DNA of 12,212 bases from Erythrobacter donghaensis (GTDB taxonomy: Bacteria; Pseudomonadota; Alphaproteobacteria; Sphingomonadales; Sphingomonadaceae), in assembly GCF_001557325.1 (NCBI RefSeq), contig NZ_LSJS01000195.1:1-12212 (forward strand), read 5' to 3'. The notes under the pieces were generated by a model. The model did not search any database, was not told the origin of the DNA, and saw only the letters and a list, made by a program, of their open reading frames with translations. Below, piece after piece: positions 1 to 8,107 of the stretch (within the stretch, counting starts at the first letter, position 1; each line of letters opens with the position of its first letter). A program made the translations under genes and the position numbers.

Positions 1-1
1 G

Positions 2-1792
2 GCGCCCACCATCGGCGGGGACTGGGCCTATGATCCGGTCGCGATCAAGTGGTTCGAGGATGGCCAGCTCAACCTGTGCCACAACGCGGTCGACCGGCAC
101 CTTGCCGAGCACGCCGAGCGCACGGCGCTGATCTTCGAGCCCGACGATCCGGCCACGCCGTCGCGCAGCCTCACCTATGGCGAGCTCCAAGCCGAGGTGG
201 TGCGGATGGCCAACGCACTGAAGAAGCTCGGTGTCACGCGCGGGGAGCGGGTGACGATCTACATGCCGATGATCCTTGAGGGGGTGGTCGCGATGCTCGC
301 CTGTGCCCGCCTCGGCGCGGTGCATTCGGTGGTGTTCGGCGGCTTCTCGCCCGAGGCGCTCGCGGGGCGGATCGAGGATTGCGGCAGCCGCTTCGTCATC
401 ACCGCCGACGAGGGCCTGCGCGGCGGCAAGCACGTTCCGCTGAAGGCCAATGTCGATGCGGCACTGAACCTCACCGCCCATGCCACGCACGTCGCGGGTG
501 TGCTGGTGATCCCGCACACCGGCGGCGCGGTGGCGATGGTGGAGGGCCGCGACCACTGGCTCGCCGATCTCGCCAGCGAAGAGGATTGCCCCTGCGAGAT
601 CATGGGCGCGGAAGACCCGCTGTTCATCCTCTACACCTCGGGATCGACCGGCGAGCCCAAGGGCGTGCTCCACACCACCGGCGGCTACGGCGTGTGGACC
701 GCGACGACCTTTCACTACATCTTCGATTACCAGCCGGGCGAGGTGTTCTGGTGCACCGCCGATATCGGCTGGGTGACGGGGCACTCCTACGTCGTCTACG
801 GCCCGCTGATGAACGCCGCGACCGCAGTGGTGTTCGAAGGCGTGCCCAACTACCCCGATCACGGGCGGTTCTGGGACGTGGTCGACAAGCACCAGGTCAA
901 CATCATCTACACCGCCCCCACCGCGATCCGCGCGCTGATGCGCGAGGGCGACCACCACGTCACCAGCCGCTCGCGCGCCTCGCTGCGCCTGCTCGGCAGC
1001 GTCGGCGAGCCGATCAATCCCGAGGCGTGGCGCTGGTATTTCGACGTGGTGGGCGAGGGTCGCTGCCCGGTGATCGACACCTGGTGGCAGACCGAAACCG
1101 GCGGCTGCATGATCACCACGCTGCCCGGCGCGCACGACATGAAGCCGGGGAGCGCGGGGCTCCCGTTCTTCGGCATCCGCCCGCAGCTGGTCGACAACGA
1201 GGGGCAGGTGCTCGAGGGCGCGAACGAGGGCAACCTGTGCATCACCCACTCCTGGCCCGGGCAGGCGCGCACCGTCTATGGCGACCATGATCGCTTCGTG
1301 CAGACCTATTTCAGCACCTATGCCGGCAAGTACTTCACCGGCGACGGCTGCAAACGCGACGAGGATGGCTACTACTGGATCACCGGCCGCGTCGACGACG
1401 TCATCAACGTCTCGGGCCACCGCATGGGCACCGCCGAGGTCGAGAGCGCGCTGGTGCTCCACGCCCTCGTAGCCGAGGCTGCGGTGGTCGGATATCCGCA
1501 TGATATCAAGGGGCAGGGCATCTATTGCTACGTCACGCTGAATGCGGGCGAGGAGGGCACCGACGCCTTGCTGGCGGAGCTGAAGGCCCACGTGCGCAAG
1601 GAAATCGGCCCGATCGCCACGCCCGATGTGATCCACTTCACCGACGGGCTGCCCAAGACCCGCTCGGGCAAGATCATGCGCCGCATCCTGCGCAAGATCG
1701 CCGAGAACGAATTCGGATCGCTGGGCGATACCTCGACCCTCGCCGACCCCTCGCTGGTCGAGCGGCTGATCGAGGGCAGGCAGAACCGCTAG
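2..1792 (+). CDS. acs: Acetyl-CoA synthetase (AMP-forming), 5' end cut by window
   Basis: This cytoplasmic enzyme activates acetate with ATP to acetyl-AMP and then forms acetyl-CoA. The frame is open from base 2 with no start, so the gene begins upstream; 596 residues are visible against about 650 in the family, so roughly 50 N-terminal residues are missing. Numbering from base 2, the AMP-binding P-loop [11 protein letters not shown] is at 211-221. The adenylate motif TWWQTETGG is at 360-368; its Trp pair fits the small acyl pocket of true acetate enzymes. YFTGDG is at 444-449 and the hinge/A8 region [13 protein letters not shown] at 462-474. [11 protein letters not shown] at 551-561 carries the catalytic, acetylation-regulated lysine at 557 (codon 1670-1672). 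The gene ends at TAG 1790-1792, 4 bases before a response regulator, so the two are almost certainly one operon. Propionyl-CoA synthetase is possible but less likely given these motifs. Confidence 0.96.
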   Translation, partial: APTIGGDWAYDPVAIKWFEDGQLNLCHNAVDRHLAEHAERTALIFEPDDPATPSRSLTYGELQAEVVRMANALKKLGVTRGERVTIYMPMILEGVVAMLACARLGAVHSVVFGGFSPEALAGRIEDCGSRFVITADEGLRGGKHVPLKANVDAALNLTAHATHVAGVLVIPHTGGAVAMVEGRDHWLADLASEEDCPCEIMGAEDPLFILYTSGSTGEPKGVLHTTGGYGVWTATTFHYIFDYQPGEVFWCTADIGWVTGHSYVVYGPLMNAATAVVFEGVPNYPDHGRFWDVVDKHQVNIIYTAPTAIRALMREGDHHVTSRSRASLRLLGSVGEPINPEAWRWYFDVVGEGRCPVIDTWWQTETGGCMITTLPGAHDMKPGSAGLPFFGIRPQLVDNEGQVLEGANEGNLCITHSWPGQARTVYGDHDRFVQTYFSTYAGKYFTGDGCKRDEDGYYWITGRVDDVINVSGHRMGTAEVESALVLHALVAEAAVVGYPHDIKGQGIYCYVTLNAGEEGTDALLAELKAHVRKEIGPIATPDVIHFTDGLPKTRSGKIMRRILRKIAENEFGSLGDTSTLADPSLVERLIEGRQNR

Positions 1793-1796
1793 GCCG

Positions 1797-2435
1797 ATGG
1801 GGGGGCGCATCGTCATCGCCGATGATCACCCGCTGTTCCGCAGCGCGCTCGCGCATGCGGTCGGCAAGGTGTGGGAAGACGGCACCATCATCGAGGCCAG
1901 CAGCGCCGCAGAAGCGCGCAACGCGCTCGCCGAAGGCGCAGCCGAGGCGCTGCTGCTCGATCTGCACATGGCCGATTCCTCAGGGCTGTCGGTGCTGATG
2001 GACCTGCGGCAGGATTACCCCGCGCTCCCCATCGTGATCGTCTCGGCCTCCGAGGAGCCGCGCGTTGCCGCTGCCGCTGCGCAGCTGGGCGCGGCGGGGT
2101 TCATCCCCAAGTCGGCAAGCCTCGAGGCGATGCGCGAGGGGCTGGCCGCGGTGCGTGATGGCGACGCGTGGTTTCCTGAAGGCGAGGCCGGCGCGGACGA
2201 CGATCTCGCCCGCATCGCCAGCCTGACACCCGCCCAGCGGCGCATCCTCGCGGGCATCAGGCAAGGCTTGCTCAACAAGCAGATCGCCTATGAACTCGCG
2301 ATCTCCGAGGCGACGGTGAAGGCGCATATCACTGCGATCCTCCGGAAACTCGGCGTCGGCAGCCGGACGCAGGCGGTGCTGCTCGCGGCCAAGCTCGACG
2401 TCGATCAGCCGGTGGCGGATCCGGCGAGGGCCTGA
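1797..2435 (+). CDS. LuxR/NarL-family response regulator, CrbR/ErdR-like
   Basis: This is a two-component transcription factor of 212 residues, the normal length for NarL-type regulators. The N-terminal receiver domain (about 4-120) has the acidic pair D9-D10, the phospho-acceptor D55 in LLLDLHM, the switch serine S83 and the conserved lysine K105 in IPKSAS. After a short linker, residues about 142-205 form a LuxR-type helix-turn-helix (LTPAQRRILAGIRQGLLNKQ, then ISEATVKAHITAILRKLGV). The ATG at 1797 is chosen because it directly opens the receiver domain; only a weak AGG lies ahead of it, so translation is probably coupled to acs, whose stop is 4 bases upstream. Being distal to acs and convergent with an SSF-type hybrid kinase matches CrbR of Vibrio and ErdR of Pseudomonas, activators of acs. 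The family call is seen in sequence; the CrbR identity is inferred from context. The 3' end overlaps the opposing kinase gene by 31 bases. Confidence 0.93.
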   Translation: MGGRIVIADDHPLFRSALAHAVGKVWEDGTIIEASSAAEARNALAEGAAEALLLDLHMADSSGLSVLMDLRQDYPALPIVIVSASEEPRVAAAAAQLGAAGFIPKSASLEAMREGLAAVRDGDAWFPEGEAGADDDLARIASLTPAQRRILAGIRQGLLNKQIAYELAISEATVKAHITAILRKLGVGSRTQAVLLAAKLDVDQPVADPARA

Positions 2436-5400
2436 TCGGCGGCCGCGCGGCCCTGCGCCAAGGCGGTCGCGATAAGCGCGCGCAGGGCAGCGGGCGGGGC
2501 GGGCTTGAGCAGGCGGTTGGCGCCCATCCGCGCGGCGGCGGCCTGCGTCTCCTCCGAGGCTTCGGCGGTGAGCAGGATCGCCGGGCAGCGCGTGCCCCAA
2601 GCCTCGCACAGCGCGGCAAAGGCCGCATCGCCGCGCTCTTCATCATCGAGCCGGTAGTCCATGATCGCGAGGTCGGGGGCTTGCGGCACGGCGACGAGCG
2701 CCTCGGCGAGGCTGGCGGCGGTCATGACCTGCAATCCCCAGCGGGCGAGCAGCGCGGCGGTCGCAGCGAGGGCGGCGGGATCGTTGTCGACCACCAGCAC
2801 CCGCGCATGGCCCAGTCCGGCAGAGGGGCGCGCCGGCACCATGCGGGCGACGGGCGTCGCCTCCCGCCGCAGCACCGGCATGGGAATCGCAAAGCGGCTG
2901 CCGCGGCCGGGGCGCGAGGTGGTCTCCACCTCCACGTCCAGCAACCGCGCCGCACGCCGGACGATGGCGAGGCCGAGGCCGAGCCCCTCGCGGTCGGTCG
3001 ATGCGCCGCGTTCGAACTCGCCGAAGATCCGCTCGATGTCCTCAGGGGCGATCCCGCGGCCGGTGTCGTGAATGCAGATCACCGCTTGGTCTCCGCGCCG
3101 CCGCACTCCGATCAGCACGCCGCCGGTGGTGGTGTAGCGCACCGCGTTGCTGAGGAGGTTGCGCAGCACGGCGGTGAGCAGCGCGCGGTCGGCCATCACC
3201 CAGACGCGCGTAGCGGCGCGCCTCAGCCTCAGCCCCTTGGCCTGCGCCTGCAGCGTGAATTCGCGCGCCACGTCCTCGAACAGCTGGTCGAGCGCGACAG
3301 GTTCGGGCGCGGGCACCACCCCGCCGCTGTCGAGCTTGGAGATTTCGAGCAGCACACGGATCAGGCGGTCGGCGGCGACGATCGAGCCGTCGAGATCGGC
3401 CACCAGCCGTTCGAGCGCCGTCTGCCCGCTGACCTCCTCGCCCAGGGCAGAGGCGAACAGGCGTGCCGCGTTCAAGGGCTGGATCAGGTCGTGGCTGGCA
3501 GCGGCGAGGAAGCGGGTCTTGGACTGGGTCGCCTGCGCCAGCAGTGCATTGGCCTCGGAGAGCTGGCGGGTGCGCTCGGCGACCTTCTCCTCCAGCGCCT
3601 GCTCGGCCCGACGGTCGAGGGTGATGTCGGTGTAGGAGGTGGTGTAGCCGCCGCCGGGCGTCGGCGCGCCGACGATCCGGAGCACGCGGCCATCGTGCTG
3701 CACCCGCTCGATCCGGTGCTCCGTCCCCGCACGCATATAGGCGAGGCGGCGCTCGACCTGCTCGTCGATCTCGGCCTCGCTGAGGTTGCCGCGCGCAAGG
3801 TTGAAGCGGATCAGATCGGCAATCGGCGTGCCGACCGTGACGAGGCGATCGGGCAGGTCGAACAGCTGCTGGTAGCGGCTGTTCCACGCCAACAGCCGCA
3901 TCTCGCCATCGACCAGCGCGACGCCCTGGTCGATGCTCTCGATCGCGGTCTGGAGCAGTTCGGCCGAGAAGCTGAGGCGGCGCTGGGTCTCGTCGAACAT
4001 CGCGACGACTTCGGGCAGCGGGATCGGATCGCCGCCCGCCCATGATCCCACCAGCATGCGCGCCGACGACGTGCCGATCACGCCCGAGATCACCCGCTCG
4101 GCCAGCTCGAGCACCGCCGCGCCCGCCGGATCGCCGTTCTTCATCTGCAAGGGGGCAAGCGCCGCATCGGCGCGCTCGCGCCCGACGAACTGGGCGAGCA
4201 GCGCGCGGACGTCGCCCAGCCGCTTGGCGGTGGCGTGGCGGGGGAGCTCGCCCGGCATCGGGGTGCCGACGAAGGCCGCCGCCTGCGCCTGGTCGAGCAG
4301 CGAGGGGCGCGCAATCGCCGACACCAGCCAGTAGAGCGCGGTGTTGACCCCGAGGCTCAGCACCACGCCCGAAACCAGCGGATCGGGATGGATGCTGAAA
4401 GCGGGCGCGGTGTCGCTCGCCGCGGGCCAGATGAGCAGCGCGAGCCAGAGGGCAAAGCCGGTCGCAAGGCCCGTCAGCATCCCCGCCCGGTTGCCGTGCT
4501 GGCTCGCCATGCCCAGCACAAGCCCGGGCGCGAACTGCGCAGCGGCGGCGAAGGCCAGGGTGCCCATGCCGGCAAGGTCGGTAATCCCGGCAAAGCCGCG
4601 GTAGAAGGCGTAGGCTGCCGCGAGCACCGCGGCGATCACCACCCGGCGGATCAGCAGCAGCCGCCCCGCGATGCGGCTGCGATCGCCCCGCCCGGCGAGC
4701 GCGCGGCGCAGCAGCAGCGGGGCGACGAGGTCGTTGGTGATCATGATCGAAAGCGCCACGCAGGCGACCACGATCATGCCGGTCGCCGCCGAAAACCCGC
4801 CGAGGAACACCAGCATCGCCAGCCACGGCGCCTCGCGCGCAAGGGGGAGGGCGAGCACGATGGTGTCGGGATCGGTCCCCGCCGGCAGCAGCGCGAGCCC
4901 GGCGAGAACGATCGGCACGATCACCGCCGCGGTCAGCGCGAGATAGGCGGGCAGCACCCAGCGCATTGCCGGGGTGGCGCGCTCGCCCGGGGCCTCGATG
5001 AAAGTCATGTGGAACTGGCGCGGCAGGCACAGAATCGCGGCGGCCGCGATCCCCGTGAGGACGGCAAAGCGCGCGTCGAGCTGGCCCGGGGTCAGCAGCA
5101 CCGGACGCGCCGGGAGCGGAGCGCCGCCGCTGGTGACCAGCCACCAGACCGCCAGCGCCGCCACCGCCAGCAGCGCGGCGAGCTTGACCACCGCCTCCAG
5201 CGCGATGGTGAGCACCAGCCCCGCGTTCTCGCCCGGCCGGTCGGCGCGGCGCGAGCCGAACAGGATCGCGAACAGCCCCATCAGCGCCGCGACGATCAGC
5301 ACCAGCTCGTCCGCTGCCACCTGCGCGCGCAGGTCGGGGGCCATCAGCAGCAGGGTGTTGCCGACCGATTCCAGCTGGAGCGCCATGTAGGGCAGCGTGC

Positions 5401-5779
5401 CCGCACTGGCGATCACGGTGACCAGCGCGGCGAGGCTGGCGCTCTTGCCGTAGCGGGCCGAGAGGAAGTCGGCGATCGAGGTCGAATGCTGCGCCTTGGC
5501 CTGCGCGAGGATCTTTTTGACCAGCCCGAAGCCGAGGGTGAAGACCAGGATCGGGCCGAGGTAGATCGCGAGATAGTCCAGCCCCGCGGTGGCGGCGGTG
5601 CCCACGCCGCCGAAGAAGGTCCAGCTCGAACAATAGACCGCAAGGCTGAGGCCGTAGATCGTGCCCGCACGGCGCTGGAGCCAGCCGTCGCCCGCGCCTT
5701 GGCGGTCCCGCCATGCGGCGAGCCAGAACAGCCCTCCAAGATAAAGCGTGGCGGCTGCCAGCGCCGCACCCAGCATCAT
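2405..5779 (-). CDS. SSF-domain hybrid sensor histidine kinase, CrbS/MxtR-like
   Basis: This 1124-residue inner-membrane hybrid kinase has these domains in order. Residues about 1-490 are a sodium:solute symporter-like region with about 12-13 hydrophobic segments (for example YCSSWTFFGG at 49-58). About 515-580 is a STAC-like linker, and about 605-720 a PAS domain. HisKA follows with the phospho-accepting H763 in ASHDLIQPLN. The HATPase has N-box N874/N878, G1 box DTGRG at 905-909 and G2 box GLGLGLA at 932-938. A C-terminal REC domain has D999/D1001, phospho-acceptor D1041, T1071 and K1092. All catalytic residues are present. Two adjacent ATGs (5777-5779 and 5774-5776) follow GGGAGAG at 5789-5795; the first was taken. 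The C-terminal REC and a LuxR-type partner next to acs favour CrbS over CbrA, which lacks REC and pairs with an NtrC-type regulator. The signal sensed, probably acetate or a related cue, is inferred. Confidence 0.93.
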   Translation of the reverse strand: MMLGAALAAATLYLGGLFWLAAWRDRQGAGDGWLQRRAGTIYGLSLAVYCSSWTFFGGVGTAATAGLDYLAIYLGPILVFTLGFGLVKKILAQAKAQHSTSIADFLSARYGKSASLAALVTVIASAGTLPYMALQLESVGNTLLLMAPDLRAQVAADELVLIVAALMGLFAILFGSRRADRPGENAGLVLTIALEAVVKLAALLAVAALAVWWLVTSGGAPLPARPVLLTPGQLDARFAVLTGIAAAAILCLPRQFHMTFIEAPGERATPAMRWVLPAYLALTAAVIVPIVLAGLALLPAGTDPDTIVLALPLAREAPWLAMLVFLGGFSAATGMIVVACVALSIMITNDLVAPLLLRRALAGRGDRSRIAGRLLLIRRVVIAAVLAAAYAFYRGFAGITDLAGMGTLAFAAAAQFAPGLVLGMASQHGNRAGMLTGLATGFALWLALLIWPAASDTAPAFSIHPDPLVSGVVLSLGVNTALYWLVSAIARPSLLDQAQAAAFVGTPMPGELPRHATAKRLGDVRALLAQFVGRERADAALAPLQMKNGDPAGAAVLELAERVISGVIGTSSARMLVGSWAGGDPIPLPEVVAMFDETQRRLSFSAELLQTAIESIDQGVALVDGEMRLLAWNSRYQQLFDLPDRLVTVGTPIADLIRFNLARGNLSEAEIDEQVERRLAYMRAGTEHRIERVQHDGRVLRIVGAPTPGGGYTTSYTDITLDRRAEQALEEKVAERTRQLSEANALLAQATQSKTRFLAAASHDLIQPLNAARLFASALGEEVSGQTALERLVADLDGSIVAADRLIRVLLEISKLDSGGVVPAPEPVALDQLFEDVAREFTLQAQAKGLRLRRAATRVWVMADRALLTAVLRNLLSNAVRYTTTGGVLIGVRRRGDQAVICIHDTGRGIAPEDIERIFGEFERGASTDREGLGLGLAIVRRAARLLDVEVETTSRPGRGSRFAIPMPVLRREATPVARMVPARPSAGLGHARVLVVDNDPAALAATAALLARWGLQVMTAASLAEALVAVPQAPDLAIMDYRLDDEERGDAAFAALCEAWGTRCPAILLTAEASEETQAAAARMGANRLLKPAPPAALRALIATALAQGRAAADQALAGSATG

Positions 5780-5832
5780 GACCCCATTCTCTCCCTCGGG
5801 CGGGAAGCTACCGCAACCACGCCCACAAGCAA

Positions 5833-5862
5833 AGGGGCGGCGCCCCTGCGGACGCCGCCCCT
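5833..5862 (-). terminator. Rho-independent terminator after the MFS transporter gene
   Basis: A perfect 10-base-pair stem (AGGGGCGGCG at 5833-5842 with CGCCGCCCCT at 5853-5862) encloses a 10-base loop. Read on the minus strand it lies 23 bases past the transporter stop, and the tail reads TTTGCTTGT, a modest T-rich run. It separates the transporter from the sensor kinase gene, whose start is 53 bases further on. The arms also allow smaller alternative hairpins, because the loop contains CCCC complementary to the left arm. Confidence 0.8.
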
Positions 5863-5885
5863 CCTTGCGACCCTTGGGGGGTGGG

Positions 5886-7556
5886 TCAGTCGTCGATGTT
5901 GCGCTTGAAGGTTTCGGGGAGGAACATGAGCCCCGCCACCACGGTCAGCACGCAGATCCCGATCGGGTACCACAGCCCGTAGTAGATATCCCCCGTGGCA
6001 GCGACCATCGCGAAGGCGGTGGTGGGCAGGAACCCGCCGAACCAGCCGTTGCCGATGTGGTAGGGCAGGCTCATCGCGGTGTAGCGGATGCGGGTGGGGA
6101 ACAGCTCCACCAGCAGCGCAGCGATGGGGCCATAGACCATGGTCACCAGCAGCACGAGATAGGTCAGCACCGCGACCACCAGGCCCGTGTTCATCGCGTC
6201 GGGATCGGCCTTGGCGGGGTAGCCGGCTGCGGCGAGCGCGGCCTTCACCTCTTTCTGGAAGGCGTCGATCGCGGCCTTGCGCTCATCGCCCGTGACCTTG
6301 GCCGGATCGGGGGCGGTGAAGGTGGCACTGCCGACCTTGACCTGCGCGATCGCGCCCGCCTCGGCTTCGACGTTGCTGTAGCTCACCGCGCTCTTGGCGA
6401 GGAACGACTTGGCGATGTCGCAGCTTCTGGAGTCGAACTTGTTCTTGCCGATCGGGTCGAACTGGACCGAGCACTCGTCGTTGTTGACGACAACGCTGAC
6501 GGGGGCTGCGGCCTGCGCCCGGGCGAGCGCGGGGTTGGCGGCCTCGGCCAGGAGGTGGAAGGCGGGGAAATAGGTCACCGCCGCCAGCGCGCAGCCCGCA
6601 AGAATGATCTTCTTGCGCCCGATCTTGTCCGACAGCCAGCCGAAGAAGACGAAGAACGGCGTGCCGATGGCGAGCGCGACCGCGATCAGGATGTTGGTGG
6701 TCGCACCATCGACCAGCAGCATCTTCTCGAGGAAGAACAAGGCGTAGAACTGGCCGGTGTACCACACCACCGCCTGCCCCGCGACCGCGCCGAGCAGCGC
6801 GATCAGCGCCCAGCGGGCATTCTTCCAGGTGCCGAAGGCCTCCGAGATCGGCGCCTTGGAATTGGTGCCTTCCTCCTTCATCTTCTGGAACACGGGGCTT
6901 TCCTGCAGCTGCATGCGGATCCACAGCGAAACGCCGAGCAGCACCGCCGAGACGAGGAACGGCACGCGCCAGCCCCAATCCTTGAAGGCGTCCTCGCCGA
7001 TCAGGGTGCGGGTGCCGATCACCACCAGCAGCGCCGCGAACAGGCCGAGCGTCGCGGTGGTCTGGATGAAGCTGGTATAGAGCCCGCGCTTGTTGTTGGG
7101 CGCGTGCTCGGCGACATAGGTCGCAGCGCCCCCGTATTCGCCGCCCAGCGCGAGGCCCTGGAGCAGTCGCAGCGCGACCAGCATGATCGGCGCAGTCACG
7201 CCGATGCTGGCATAGGAAGGCAGCACGCCGACGGTGAAGGTCGAGAGGCCCATCAGGCCCATCGTCACGAGGAAGGTGTATTTGCGCCCGACAAGGTCGC
7301 CCAGCCGCCCGAACACCAGCGCGCCGAAGGGCCGGACCGCGAATCCGGCAGCAAAGGCCGCCAGCGCGAAGATGAAGCCGGTGGTCTCGTTCACCCCGGA
7401 GAAGAACTGTGCCGAGATGATCGTGGCCAGGAGGCCGTAGAGGTAGAAGTCGTACCATTCGAAAACTGTGCCCAGCGACGAGGCGAGGATGACGCGCTTT
7501 TCGGTCCCCGTGGCCTCGTGGTGCTTGGGCAGCGCGCCGTCATATGTCGTTGCCAT
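5886..7556 (-). CDS. MFS transporter, metabolite:H+ symporter (MHS) type, with large periplasmic insert
   Basis: This is a 556-residue inner-membrane secondary transporter, probably a proton symporter for a carboxylate or other small metabolite. The MHS-type start FEWYDFYLYG is at 32-41. The MFS motif A copies are GRLGDLVGRK at 83-92 and GWLSDKIGRK at 306-315, one per half, and LQGLALGGEYGG (132-143) is also typical of the KgtP/ProP/ShiA group. Twelve membrane segments can be placed: six up to about 215 and six between about 248 and 548. The protein is about 100 residues longer than usual because of a hydrophilic stretch at about 340-455 between predicted helices 9 and 10, on the periplasmic side, with cysteines C362 and C379. 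The ATG at 7554-7556 has GGGAG seven bases upstream. It looks monocistronic, with terminators before and after it. The substrate cannot be read from the sequence; acetate or another organic acid is only a guess from the neighbouring acs and sensor genes. Confidence 0.92.
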   Translation of the reverse strand: MATTYDGALPKHHEATGTEKRVILASSLGTVFEWYDFYLYGLLATIISAQFFSGVNETTGFIFALAAFAAGFAVRPFGALVFGRLGDLVGRKYTFLVTMGLMGLSTFTVGVLPSYASIGVTAPIMLVALRLLQGLALGGEYGGAATYVAEHAPNNKRGLYTSFIQTTATLGLFAALLVVIGTRTLIGEDAFKDWGWRVPFLVSAVLLGVSLWIRMQLQESPVFQKMKEEGTNSKAPISEAFGTWKNARWALIALLGAVAGQAVVWYTGQFYALFFLEKMLLVDGATTNILIAVALAIGTPFFVFFGWLSDKIGRKKIILAGCALAAVTYFPAFHLLAEAANPALARAQAAAPVSVVVNNDECSVQFDPIGKNKFDSRSCDIAKSFLAKSAVSYSNVEAEAGAIAQVKVGSATFTAPDPAKVTGDERKAAIDAFQKEVKAALAAAGYPAKADPDAMNTGLVVAVLTYLVLLVTMVYGPIAALLVELFPTRIRYTAMSLPYHIGNGWFGGFLPTTAFAMVAATGDIYYGLWYPIGICVLTVVAGLMFLPETFKRNIDD

Positions 7557-7699
7557 TGTCGCTCTCCCGCTTGTGCGCTCGATCCCCTGACCGGCCCTGT
7601 GACGCCGCTCCTGTCGAGGATTGCACAGTCGCGCTTTCGGGGGCGCCGGAATAGCTAGACCTTGGTCGGATGGGTGCCGGGGCGCGCGGACACGAAAAA

Positions 7700-7725
7700 G
7701 CCGCCGGGGCGCAAACCCCGGCGGC
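7700..7725 (-). terminator. Strong rho-independent terminator after the 99-residue protein gene
   Basis: A perfect 10-base-pair GC stem (GCCGCCGGGG at 7700-7709 with CCCCGGCGGC at 7716-7725) has a 6-base loop. On the minus strand it is followed directly by TTTTT (7695-7699), the classic intrinsic terminator layout. It starts 26 bases past the stop of the small gene and isolates it from the transporter gene. The remaining 138 bases up to the transporter start (7557-7694) must hold that gene's promoter, but no convincing -35/-10 pair was found there. Confidence 0.92.
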
Positions 7726-7751
7726 CTTCGAAAACCTGTGGCGGAAGCCGA

Positions 7752-8051
7752 TCAGCTCTCGCGGGTGCCCGACAGCGGCATCGCGCCGAAAGCGCCGGCG
7801 TTGACCGAGCCGGTCAGGGTGTCGCCGTCGATGGTCGCTTCGCAATCGAGCGTCATCGGCATGGGGACGACCATGTTCATCTTCCACTTGATCGTGTTGC
7901 CCTCGATCGTGCCGCCATTGATGTCCATCGAGCCGAGGCTGCCGACCAGCGAGCCCGAGAAGGTGTCGCCATCGGGAACGACGGTGAGGGTGCCGGACTG
8001 GTCGCCCATCGGGCTCTTGACGGTGGTCTTGTAGGTACCTGCAACGGACAT
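7752..8051 (-). CDS. Small beta-rich protein of unknown function, 99 residues
   Basis: The function is unknown. It has no signal peptide, membrane segment or obvious catalytic motif, so it is probably cytoplasmic. The sequence alternates short beta-prone strands with glycine/aspartate turns: DGDTFSGS at 27-34, a variant IEGNTIKW at 49-56, and DGDTLTGS at 75-82, ending in LSGTR. This suggests stacked beta-hairpins, perhaps a small lipocalin-like sheet or barrel. It holds a single cysteine (C70). The frame is open back to 8135, but the ATG at 8049-8051 is chosen because the near-perfect ribosome binding site AAGGAGGAG (8059-8067) sits just upstream, and the extra upstream residues are basic and unlike the rest. 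It has its own probable promoter and a strong terminator, so it is probably a well-expressed single-gene unit. Similar small domains occur in sphingomonad proteins as far as I recall, but I cannot name a family. Confidence 0.85.
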   Translation of the reverse strand: MSVAGTYKTTVKSPMGDQSGTLTVVPDGDTFSGSLVGSLGSMDINGGTIEGNTIKWKMNMVVPMPMTLDCEATIDGDTLTGSVNAGAFGAMPLSGTRES

Positions 8052-8058
8052 GATCCAT

Positions 8059-8067
8059 CTCCTCCTT
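8059..8067 (-). promoter_or_regulatory. Strong ribosome binding site of the 99-residue protein
   Basis: On the minus strand this reads AAGGAGGAG, almost the full anti-16S complement, with its GGAGG core (8061-8065) nine bases from the ATG at 8051. It settles the start against the longer frame that is open to 8135, and against an out-of-frame ATG at 8056-8058 that touches this site. It is the best ribosome binding site in the window. Confidence 0.85.
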
Positions 8068-8068
8068 G

Positions 8069-8080
8069 TGGTCCGGACCA
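8069..8080. repeat. 12-base perfect palindrome in the leader of the 99-residue protein gene
   Basis: TGGTCCGGACCA is its own reverse complement. It overlaps a second short palindrome ACCATGGT (8077-8084). It sits between the probable promoter and the ribosome binding site, next to the latter, where it could be an operator or a small RNA hairpin. Short perfect palindromes also occur by chance in GC-rich DNA, so the functional reading is tentative. Confidence 0.4.
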
Positions 8081-8107
8081 TGGTGACCCGGGGTGTGAGC
8101 TTCGCGC

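Noticed and set aside
2405..2480. Terminator between the converging regulator and kinase genes
   Set aside because: No stem followed by a T-run was found for either strand in or near the overlap.
3042..5714. 890-codon minus-strand frame inside the sensor kinase gene
   Set aside because: A shifted reading of the same strand, rich in Arg/Ala/Gly/Pro; the kinase frame has every expected motif.
5800..5830. Possible promoter of the sensor kinase (TTGCTT and TAGCTT, 16 bases apart, minus strand), or a sigma54-like GG/GC pair
   Set aside because: The -35 lies in the tail of the preceding terminator, the match is weak, and the sigma54 spacing is wrong (8 instead of 10 bases between GG and GC).
4235..7658. 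Two long plus-strand open frames (4235-5908 and 5748-7658) opposite the kinase and transporter
   Set aside because: Low-complexity Arg/Gln/Gly/Glu-rich translation, no recognisable domain, no credible ribosome binding site; explained by codon bias of the real minus-strand genes.
7540..8058. 172-codon minus-strand frame starting at an ATG 7 bases before the small gene's start
   Set aside because: Its ATG abuts the AAGGAGGAG site with no room for initiation, it runs through the terminator into the transporter gene, and its composition is shadow-like.
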